Shown here in pieces: positions 55,665 to 64,000 of a stretch of 64,000 nucleotides of DNA (position 1 is its first letter; each line of letters starts with the position of its first letter). Source of the stretch: Avena insularis (taxonomy: Eukaryota > Streptophyta > Magnoliopsida > Poales > Poaceae). The stretch lies in the NCBI GenBank assembly GCA_023614405.1, contig CM042685.1:188514257-188578256 (forward strand), given 5' to 3'. The position numbers and the translations under genes are program-made. The notes under the pieces were generated by a model, which saw only the letters and a program-made list of their open reading frames with translations, had not been told where the DNA came from and ran no database searches.

Positions 55665-57881
55665 TGAAAGAACATGTGGGCCCCCATGTGTGGTTTTGGT
55701 AATTAATGACAATCTCTATGGACTAATGCTTGTATCGAGTTGTACTTGTAGGAATTGTCCATAGGCAATGTTTGAACCATATGTTGGCTTCAAGGTTTGG
55801 AGAAGAAGTGAAGAGGATCATGTGGTGACCAAGGTGTTCAAAGAATGATCCACAGATTGGTCATGTGAGAGTTAAACCTATGGCAAGTATGTCTTGAAGA
55901 ATAAGATGGAGTAATATCTCTAGTGTACCTTCAAGGCATCAACATAGTGAAGAAAAGAAGAAATAATGTGCAAGCTAAAGATGTGCAATATCTAGAAGAT
56001 CTCATGCTTAAAGATTGCCATCCTCGGTGATCATGGATCGATAAAGACAAGGTCAAAGTAAAGGTTTCCCCATGTTGTATGGGGGAGTAACTTGCAAGTC
56101 TTCATCAAGCAAGTGCGTACAAGAGCAATCAAGAAAGATGTTCCATCTTGAGAAGGACAAGACCGTCTACATCATAATCAAGTGGAATATGCACAAGGCA
56201 AAGTTATGATCTTGATAGGGTTTCCTTCTTACCGGTCTCGTGGTGTTAGTTGGGGAGACCGGTTTATAGGATAGATAACCGAACTATCAAGAGGGGCTCT
56301 CAAGTGAGTAACTCGATCATATCTTTCCGAGAGATCTCAAACCTTTGCATACTTAGCATCATCCTTTCTTGGTTGTTATTTGGACCTTATCCATGTGAGG
56401 TTCTAGAGCTTGTGGTAATATTCATAACAAGCTCTAGTTCATCAAAAACGGATTTTCCTTTTATATCATATTGTGTTTTTGATCCTTGAGGTTTTCCGGT
56501 TTATCACCAAGGGAGGTATCTCACATTATAATACATGAAATGTTCTCACTTTTTTGGATAGCTCTTGTTATTCTCTTTCCAACAAAATTAGTTTCGGGTC
56601 AATCGGAGTTTCCAAACTCTAGATATCGCCATTTGAAGTTTGCCTCTTATTTGGTCCAGTCCGGAGTCTCCGGTCTGGCTGGACCGGAGTCTCCGGTGTG
56701 GTCCGGAATCTCCGCAGGAACCCCCGGACGGGGGCTCCAAAATTCAGCCTGGGACAGTCTGATAGGTGGTCCGGAGGCTAGTCCGGAGGTTGGGCTGGAA
56801 TCTCCGATGTAGACCGGAGTCTCCGATCTGACTTTTCCCCAACGGGCAGAAAACGGTCAGAAATCTGTGGGCCTATAAAAAGGGGCCCTTCTTCCCCAAT
56901 GTCGCTGCTCGAGTTTTACAGGCTTTCTCCTCCATTCTTGACCCTCTTGAGCTTGATCCCCCTTCAATCACTCCCTTGATTTTTGCCTATACTTTAGGGA
57001 TTTGAAAGAGGAGATCTAGATCTACAATCCTACCATTCCATCTCTCCTCTAAGTGAGGAGAACATCTTGGGATCTAGATCTTGGAGTCTTTTGTGGATTT
57101 CCTCCATTGTTCTTCCTCTCTCATTCCCCCACAAGCTTTTGTAGCTTTGGTGGAATTTGGGAGACAAGGATTTGAGCACTTCTTGTGTTCTTGCCATTGC
57201 ATTTGGTGCATCGGTTTGAGTTCTCGGTGAGGATTCGTTTGAGTGAAAGGTGAGAAGCTTTTTACTCTTGGGTTCTTGGAACCCTAGACGGTTTGTTGTG
57301 TTGCAGGTTGAGGTCTTGGTGGCGTTTGTTGGGAGCCTTCAATTAAGTTGTGGAGAAGTGCCCCAACCTTGTGGCCTTGGTGGCGTTTGTTGGAAGCGTC
57401 CAATTAAGTTGTGGGAAAGTGCCCCAACCTTATGAGAGGTTTCGGTTTGCCACCGATAAATGCACCGATAGTGGAAGCGTGGATCAATCCCGTTGGGGTG
57501 AGATTCACTGGAGAATAAGGGAGGCCTTTTGTGGCGTAGGTGGTTAGATACCATCCCTCTCCAAACGAGACGTACTCCATGTTGGGAGGAACTCGGTAAA
57601 ATATCGTTGTCCCCGCGTGCCTCGGTTATCTTTATACCCGAGCTCTTACTTATGTATTTTACTTTGTGATAACCTTCGTGCTTAAAGTATATATCTTGCT
57701 ATCACTTAGTTGTTTCTCTTGCTTAGCATAAGTTGTTGGTGCACATAGGTGAACCCTAGATTGTTCTAGGTTTTGTGCTTAACAAAGTAAATGTTAGTTT
57801 TATTCCGCCTTTGTTGAGCCACTCTCGGAAAAGTTTTAATCGCCTATTCACCCCCCTCTAGGCGACATCTGTATCCTTTCA
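55665..57881 (+). mobile_element. SIRE-type Copia solo LTR nested in the Ale-type element
   Basis: 2217 bp, TGAAAGAACATG to GTATCCTTTCA, with a six-base inverted end (TGAAAG/CTTTCA). Flanking pentamers are ATAGG (55660-55664) and GTAGG (57882-57886), a TSD with one later substitution. It contains an array of CCGGAGTCTCCGG-type motifs (about 56655-56830) followed by a TATA box (TATAAAA, 56874-56880). Two copies of a GTGGCGTTTGTTGG...TTAAGTTGTGG unit form a short tandem duplication (about 57318-57430). Orientation as plus is inferred from the TATA box and the splice-like R-U5 end. Confidence 0.85.
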
Positions 57882-58165
57882 GTAGGCCAGAGCGGTGTTG
57901 TAGGCCGGGGTGTAGGGCGATGTCGCAGCAAAGAGGGTCTGGTGGGTCGGTGGGCACGGGCGAGAAGACTGGGGGCGGGCGGGCATGGCACTGGCATGGT
58001 GTAGGCATGGAAGACCCCCGTCCATGGGTTATAGCCGCCACTCCATGGGGGTGTCAGCTCCTGGTTGCCACCGCCGTTGTTTCCACCGCCGCCGTTGTGG
58101 CCGCCACCACCGCCGTTCCCGAGGTAAGTGAGAAATGGGTACACCCAACGCCCTTTCAAGAAGGA
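57882..58165 (-). pseudogene. Ale-type gag C-terminal fragment
   Basis: The minus strand encodes a Gly/Asn-rich stretch (GNGGGGGHNGGGGNNGG), then PPWSGGYNPWTGVFHAYTMPVP. This is typical of the region after the zinc-binding part of Ale-type gag. It is cut by the solo LTR on one side and ends without homology at about 58165 on the other. Confidence 0.65.
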
Positions 58166-59640
58166 ATGCTGACACCCGTAGGCGTCACCCCGTCAGTGTC
58201 GGAAGACCGACATGGATTTCTCCCGGCCCCCAAAAAACCCTACCCCAAACGTTATGTACCATATATGCCACCCACCAACACGCGCCACCACAGTCTTGAC
58301 GCCACCTTCGTCGTCTCACCGTGAACCGAAGTTAGATCTAGAGGATGGAAAACAGAAACAACCGGTTCAGGGATTGGCAGTGTCATAGCTGCGCGGGAGG
58401 GGACTGCCTCCACCGCTAGCGCAGTAGCCAACCGGGCACGGCGGCAGAAGCACACCAGGCGACCAGTGGCACCGGAGGTTTGTAGCAGCCCGACCACCTG
58501 GAGGGCGTCCTCCGCCGTCAAAGGCGGGTACCGACCGGACGCAGCAGCATGGACAAACTAGGATGGGCAGACCCGGCTGGACCCAGGTCAGGTTCGTAAA
58601 GTCTCCGCCGGCTGTTACCCTCATCTTTGTCGCCATCGGTCCCACCCTGCCCCTCCCTAGGGCCGGCCCTGCCGCCGTCAAAGACGGGGACGCAGCAGCA
58701 TGGACAAACTAGGATGGGACCTAGATCAGGTTCGTAAAGTCTCCGCCGGCCGTTACCCTCGTCTTTGTCGCCATCGGTCCGACCAGGCCCGTAAAACCTC
58801 CACGAAGGAGAGAAGATGAGGTGAGACCGAGGCTGAGGATGAGGTGCGGGGCGCTTTGGTCGCCGCGCGGCGACGCGAATCGGTTTCTATCGGGGGAGAC
58901 CGAACGGATCACGTGTAGATAAGTGAAGTGTGGTTCCGAGCTGATCTTTTGCGCAATGGTACAGTTCCGTTTCCGTGAACAGGTGGACGCGTAGCGAATG
59001 TAGTTTTGTAAAATGTTTGTAAGGTGGACTGTCAGATACCTTTGTGCTAGCTCCTCGATGCTGTTTTCGGTGTCTACCACCGTTAGTGAATGCACGCATG
59101 TGATTTAAGCACCGTTATTTGAACCCATGGCAGGGTATTCCACCGCCCACCCAGGAGACGAATCTCATCACTGGCATCTCGTTGACTAAAGTTATGGCCA
59201 GATCTACCTGGCCTAAAATTTAGATATACAGTACTTTCAAGTACTCCGGCACGCAAATGTTTGTACGGAAAAATACTTATGGTCTGCAGCTACACGTGGG
59301 ACGTGTTTGTTCAGCTTTCATGCACCCAAAAATTGCGGTGCAACAGATGTAGTTTACGCAAGATTCAGGCTCAGATTTCCTGAGTGGGAAAAAAAAAAAC
59401 AGCCTTCCCGAGAGCTGTTACTTTTCTCACCAAAGCTGAGCCCAAATCTTCCTAGCGTGGTAGTTCATCTTCCTTTTTTTTGAACAATAGTTGATCTTCC
59501 TAGTGGTAAGGAAACAGGCTTTGGTTGGTGGAGACACTGGTCGGCAAGTAGGGAAGGTTCAATATGTCTCTCCTTCCTTTCTGGTCATATCGATGAGCAA
59601 ATCCGCCGAGGCAGGCTGACTCCTCCTGCGGCCTTGCCTC
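58166..59640. other. Unassigned GC-rich then mixed sequence
   Basis: Several open frames exist on both strands, but none shows a domain, conserved motif or splice-supported structure. The only clear structure is the tandem duplication listed separately at 58511-58785. A poly-A run lies at 59390-59400. Confidence 0.5.
58511..58785. repeat. Local tandem duplication, two copies
   Basis: CGCAGCAGCATGGACAAACT begins at 58540 and again at 58691. Both are followed by a block with CAGGTTCGTAAAGTCTCCGC and TTTGTCGCCATCGGTCC, and both are preceded by a CGCCGTCAAAG(G/A)CGGG string (about 58513 and 58673). The copies are about 85-90% alike by eye. The first has about 15 extra bases (around 58569-58584). 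Confidence 0.85.
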
Positions 59641-60315
59641 TGAAGGAAACCTCACATCAGCGATCGGGCGACGAAGGCGCTATTGCGTCTCTTTCCTTCT
59701 TGGCGATGAAGAGGGCTTGTTGACGGGCAGCTGTGCAAGGTCAAATTGTATAGTTTGGTAAAGATGATGCGTCGAGCCGAGGATGGGTCGCGGCTGTGCT
59801 TTCGTAGTCGGTTTTCCTCGGCATGTCTGATGCGTTCTGCTGCTTCACAGTTTGCTCTGGAGTCGGAGCTGCGGTGGAGCGTGTCCAGGCGGCGACGATG
59901 ACTGGCCACCGGTGGCCTCTGCAGAGTACTCGGTCAGCGCAAAACCAACATAATTCCCTTGTGAAACTCGTTCTCTGAGTCGGAGCTGTCTGTCCTTGGC
60001 ACGTGCGGTCAATCGATGGCATAGGCCAACAGGGGATCCGACATTGTCTGTAAGGCTCTGTTTGGGAAGTCGCTAGTGAAGTTGGAGTGGATGGCTCGCG
60101 AAGGAGTGATGACGATGACGCTTCGTGGCAACCTCCACGCAACTCTCCTTGTGTATATGTGTTTCGTGTTGGTAGCTAGGTTGGTTGTTGTCATGTACCC
60201 AATGTGATCATATTCCATGACGACATTGTTGGTGCATTTGTATGGGTTTTTGACCGGTTCTTTTGTAAATAAACCGGTCAATTCTCTTCGATTTTTTTAA
60301 TAAAATGAGGCAAAA
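59640..60315 (+). mobile_element. Possible LINE-like 3' tail
   Basis: This sequence has the style of the 3' untranslated ends of grass LINE retrotransposons: short G/T-rich phrases, then TTTTTTTAATAAAATGAGGCAAAAG near 60293-60317. No reverse transcriptase frame or clear target-site duplication is visible. The call rests on general resemblance and is weak. Confidence 0.25.
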
Positions 60316-62250
60316 GTTGCTTGTTTTGTTCAAAAAATGTTTGTAGGCATGCACTATCATCAGATCAAACCCCAGTGAAACACCAGGTTCCACACTGTCA
60401 TGGACGTCGGTAAGATCGGGTTTCGAAAATTCCTCAATGGTGTGCAGGTGTAGGATCCCGATGCCTAGGATGAAAACCCTAAGCCTGTCCTTTATTGGTT
60501 CTACCTGTCAACGGGGGACTTCTTGACGCGTATTGCCTGGAGAGTTTAGACTTTATCTAGGATGAAAATTCATCATCTATTGGATTGGGAAACGATCGCA
60601 CATCGAGGCGTTTGTGTACATCTGATGCGAGTAGTAGATCGCTTTGGCTGTCCTATTTTATTTTATTTTTGAGGGAGGCTGTCCTAAAATTTTAAAATAG
60701 AGACCACGCTCATTTTTCATAATAAATGAAAAAATACACAAGTACATATGGCTGTATAGAATGGATGTAGAAATTCATGTAGATTTATGTCTCATATGCG
60801 ACATAGACAAAGATGACATGTGTTATCCGTAATGGATGCACCACCAGTTATTAACTCCAATATATCCAGCAATAGAGAAAAGTCGATCAAAAAATTGAAA
60901 GAGTATAGGCTCAATCTTGATTAAAAAAATGAAATCTTAAATCTTTTACTTAAAAAATTCAAAAAAAAGCAAGTATGTTTGGATTTATAGGATGTTCGTA
61001 TAAATTTATGTAGGGTTATGTTTTCATATGCACATACACAAAAATAATAAATGCGAAGACGATAAAATGGTTTTTAATTCTCTCCCAAAGACACATTTTT
61101 GTGATCTTTGCCCAAGACATATTTTTTGACAAGACTTTACAAGTTCATAAAAATTATCTCTATGTATCTTTGTAAAAGAATTCAGGATCTTCTATAAAAA
61201 CTCTGAAGTACGGCTTTTGATTATACTTTTTTAAAATAATGCACACTATTTTACTTAATTTTTGTCTTGTATAGATGACATGGAAGACAATCATACAGGT
61301 ATGCAACACCCTTATTAGCAAAGTACCAGAAAAGAGAATCCAATGTTTTTCGTAGTGTGAATATAGGGATTTTATTCAATTAACATATAGTCATCAATAC
61401 AAATTCTGGTGGTTTAGTAAACCATAATATGTCAAGCAAAACGGCGTTATAGAATATCTACCAACTCATTAGCGGAGCTATGCCTTAGTCAGCGGGGCCA
61501 ACGCCCCCCTTTCCTAGAGTTGAGGGAATCATTTAAAGATTTTTTTCTTTATTATTCCAAGACATCCTCGGGTAGCTCTACCACTGCTAGGCCATTCACT
61601 TTTGCATAGGGGCAGCACACATTAAATTTGTGAAGTCCAACATGAATAGACTATCCCTTTTCTTATACTCACATCACGCATGAGCCTAGACAAGATTCAT
61701 ATTAGGCATCCCCGCCAAATTCAGATCGACCCACCCAAAACCAGAGGAAAATAAGTTTAGGATTGTCTATAATGTGCCTTTGGGGAAATTCAGCCCATGA
61801 ATATGTTATTTAAGTTGGTGTATCCTCTTGGTGCATTACGACACATTGACACTCCATCTGCTACTAAGTCATTCCATCATCATCCTCTTCATTATCCCTC
61901 ACACATCTTTTCGATCCTCATCATTACATCCCCCTTTGACTACTTGGCTCGGGCTGCACACAGGACGGGAAAGGTTAGGTGCATACCGAGTTCCTAGCTT
62001 GTACTCCTGCAAAATTCCCTACACTTTGGTCATTTTGCAAAAACAAAACTGGACTACCACATCAAAATGCACATAGACTCACTTCATATCGGTTTGGCCA
62101 TGTGGATTTATTTATATAGCGGACGAAAGCCTATTTTGAGAGTTTTGAATCTGGTTCAACTCAATCACACAATATTTTTGATTAAAACGGATGCACACAG
62201 CCATGAGCTGATGAGTTTTTTTAAACCAAAACCTAAAATTAGGTGTTTAT
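60316..62250. other. AT-rich unassigned sequence
   Basis: I see no convincing gene, element end or repeat. Short plus-strand frames at 61797-62076 are not supported by motif or codon pattern. Confidence 0.5.
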
Positions 62251-62292
62251 GGAAAAACTAGTTTTGCTAAAACTAGTTTTGCTAAGAGGTGT

Positions 62293-62458
62293 GCTTCTGT
62301 GTCCTTCCCCTCCTCTCAAACATGGAAAACTTAAAACACAAGGATGGCCAGGATTGACCAATACCCTTTTGGTTCTCAGAGCATGAAGGCGCATCAATCC
62401 TGGATGTTTTTGTGTTTTTAGTTTTCTAAGTTTGGAGGGAGGGGAAGGACACGAAAGC
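62293..62458. repeat. Foldback (inverted-repeat) element
   Basis: Left arm 62293-62359 and right arm 62391-62458 are imperfect reverse complements about 67 bases long, separated by about 31 bases. Both arms contain GTGTCCTTCCCCTCC (read inward from the ends) and then AAAC-x-TGGAAAACT/TAAAACACAAGGATG-like blocks. Outside the arms, TTTTGCTAA strings on both sides (62276-62284 and 62466-62474) may be direct flanking repeats. It is probably a foldback or MITE-like element of unknown family. Confidence 0.7.
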
Positions 62459-62903
62459 AAAAGTCTTTTGCTAATACACGTACAAAATCCAAATTATGTT
62501 TTTGGTATCGGGTGCAAACAATTTTTATTTTGATTAAACGAATTCATATTGTAACAAAACCGCAAACCAAAAACCAGACATGACAACCCCGAAATATGAG
62601 ATTAATGTGGTTCCTAAATTGACATTGAAATAAGAGAAAGTGAAGATATTACCGGTCAATTTGGTCCTTGGACATATTTAATGCAATGTCACATTATGCC
62701 TAGTTCGCGCATCACCGCCATATTGTTAAACCTGCATGCCCCAGTAGAGATGCGGACATTGGGGTCTATGGTGATGTTTTTGACAAGATGGGCCTAGAGG
62801 TCCTGACTAAATCGCGATGTGGGCCGCACTCTTGATGTCATATTTGGTGCTTCTCTACCGCTTCATCACGCTAGATGTCACACTTCAATGATGAAGCATA
62901 CAC

Positions 62904-63098
62904 TTGGCTAGGTACTCACCTAAGGGGATGACATACCTAGCGGGTGATGTGCATAACGTATGTGTGGTATGCATCTCGGAGTTCTACATGTGTGACCACA
63001 TCGTGGTTCTCCCATCCTATGGGCACATGTTCCATCGCATCTTCCTTGTGTGTAGGGGGGCATGGACCTCCCTACCTTCGTTCCTGCTTTCGGTCTAA
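62904..63098 (+). pseudogene. Decayed RING-H2 (ATL-type E3 ligase) fragment
   Basis: A 64-codon frame contains CVVCISEF, then IVVLPSYGHMFHRIF, then GAW near the end. The spacing matches a RING-H2 finger (C-x2-C ... C-x-H-x3-H-x2-C), a domain of plant ATL-type ubiquitin ligases. The first two Cys and the two His are present. Tyr stands where the third Cys should be, Phe where the next Cys should be, and the last C-x2-C pair is absent. Each of the Cys-to-Tyr and Cys-to-Phe changes needs one base. It cannot bind zinc normally. It is likely a remnant or a transposon-captured fragment. Confidence 0.45.
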
Positions 63099-63179
63099 CC
63101 AAAAATACCGGAATATCGGCCTTTATTTTTTCGATTTACTCGGCCCAATCCATTAGGAAACCAAAATAATTTAACCCGA

Positions 63180-63515
63180 AAAAAGAATATGTTTTTGATT
63201 GAAGGCATTCTTTTGCGAGTGAGGACTTTCTCCAGGGTGAAAACATGTGATCTTTGATCGGGCAACAACGGCGTTTGTGCATTGTTTCCTTTTTGAAGGC
63301 GTTGTTATTGAAGTGGAGGACTACTTGTATTGTTTTGATGGTGTCGGTGTCATTGCTTTGAGGATTAGTTATCTGTAGCAGGACTTTTCTTTTTTGTAAT
63401 TCTTTTTTCTTTTTTTTGGCTATGTGTATCCGTAGGACCGCTAGAACATGCGTTATTGTAGAGACTGAGTGTAATTGATATCTCTAATATTAATATATAC
63501 TCTTTTAAAAAAAAT
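63180..63515 (+). mobile_element. Possible LINE-like 3' tail with poly-A
   Basis: G/T-rich phrases, then TTGATATCTCTAATATTAATATATACTC and an A run at 63507-63514. This resembles common 3' ends of non-LTR retrotransposons in grasses. No ORF or target-site duplication is visible. Confidence 0.3.
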
Positions 63516-63922
63516 CCAATGAGGCGGTCTCGAGAGAAAAATGGAGACGATGCATTCCGTGTTCCACTAGCCGCACGACATAACCCACCCACGGTTGGGC
63601 CCCGCCAGACACACTGTCACGCGAGTAATCAAGTACAGGTGCTGCTACTGTTGAGGCAGCTCACGCGCTCATTGGCGGACTCGAGGCTAAACACACACGA
63701 TGCAAGTCAAGGCATAGCTTTGCCAGAAAGAAGTCAAGGCACAGGACTACAGATCTGAACGCAGACAGGGGGCGGGGGGGCACTGAACAGAAGAAAAATT
63801 AAAAGCAAGCCAAGGTGTAAGCAGAAAATAAATCTGGAGATCGAAAAACACGGAAGGGAGTATATATCGGCATTTAATCATTTCGAAAACGGTGGGGTCC
63901 GCATGCCCTGCCCGCGCGGCCC

Positions 63923-63930
63923 TATATAAA
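63923..63930 (+). promoter_or_regulatory. Possible TATA box near the right edge
   Basis: TATATAAA in a GC-rich, low-repeat stretch (63520-64000). The layout fits a plant core promoter whose gene would begin just beyond the window. No coding region is visible within the last 70 bases. Confidence 0.3.
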
Positions 63931-64000
63931 GAAAAATGATACTGTTTCCCGGGGATCGCGTGACTCGCGTCCCCTGGCATCACAATCTTATCCCCAGACG

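Larger units (their letters stand above)
52127..58165 (-). mobile_element. Ale-type Copia LTR retrotransposon, 5' end missing, split by a solo LTR
   Basis: On the minus strand: gag end (58165-57882), a nested solo LTR (57881-55665), protease, integrase, a Pro/Ser-rich linker, reverse transcriptase, RNase H, polypurine tract and a short 3' LTR (52273-52127). The reverse transcriptase reads as the Hopscotch/Ale lineage (KKYAHELLNRSRMLN, GALQYLT, KRQPTVSRSRAEAEYR). Homology stops near 58165 inside gag, so the 5' LTR and primer site are gone and no TSD can be tested. Frame changes occur in reverse transcriptase and integrase. Confidence 0.85.

Noticed and set aside
57848..58324. Plus-strand 134-codon frame
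   Set aside because: It is antisense to the Gly-rich gag fragment and has no domain of its own.
59652..60142. Minus-strand frames of 85 and 133 codons
   Set aside because: No motif, no splice or promoter support, and the region looks like a non-coding retroelement tail.
62904..63098. Functional RING-H2 gene
   Set aside because: Several zinc ligands are missing and no upstream or downstream coding sequence extends it.

Overview
The window is intergenic and gene-edge DNA from a large-genome grass. The best guess is a Triticeae or other Pooideae species (wheat, barley, rye or Aegilops type). This rests on the mix of element families: Tekay-type chromovirus Gypsy elements, Athila-like Gypsy elements with a tRNA-Asp primer site, SIRE-, Angela- and Ale-type Copia elements, a CACTA transposon and Stowaway MITEs. 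About nine tenths of the window is transposable elements, most of them nested in one another. I could confirm several insertions by reading their 5-bp target-site duplications (TSDs).

Layout. 1-3996: the 5' part of a minus-strand Tekay-like Gypsy element (T1), inserted in element A. 3997-13746: the 3' part of an Athila-like non-autonomous element A (plus strand), whose 3' LTR (5467-6129 and 12966-13746) is split by a complete minus-strand relative, B (6130-12965). 13747-28794: a minus-strand SIRE-like Copia element (C1), whose gag is split by a third Athila-like element, D (21016-26554, TSD AAAGT). 28795-29537: an Angela/BARE1-like Copia 3' remnant that C1 interrupted. 29538-30104 and 46451-49979: the two sides of a CACTA-like DNA transposon. 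It carries a 365-bp tandem array, a Stowaway MITE, a subterminal motif array and a terminal CACTA motif at 49979. 30105-46445: a complete but decayed Tekay chromovirus (T2, TSD TCTAC), whose reverse transcriptase is split by a solo LTR of the T1 family (36437-39657, TSD CTCAT).

49980-52126 is a small gene island. It holds an uncharacterised coding fragment, a short Stowaway MITE, and one apparently intact host gene at 51381-51948. That gene is a two-exon Bet v 1/PR-10 or norcoclaurine-synthase-like gene with a TATA box, a GT-AG intron at the family's usual place and a polyadenylation signal. 52127-58165 is a 5'-truncated Ale-type Copia element, split by a SIRE-type solo LTR (55665-57881). 58166-64000 is lower-repeat DNA with a local tandem duplication, LINE-like 3' tails, a foldback hairpin, a decayed RING-H2 fragment and, at the right edge, a GC-rich stretch with a TATA box that may be the promoter of a gene beyond the window.

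The coding regions are retroelement gag-pol modules, nearly all broken by stops, frameshifts or insertions, so only the PR-10-like gene is likely to make a host protein. The least ordinary material lies in the three Athila-like elements. They share LTR U3 and 3' internal sequence but carry different R-U5 halves and different single ORFs, and none has a recognisable pol. One (B) has a duplicated primer binding site and an acidic-repeat/hydrophobic ORF where gag should be. I see no CRISPR array, operon, rRNA or tRNA gene. Family names are recognised from motifs, not from a database search.
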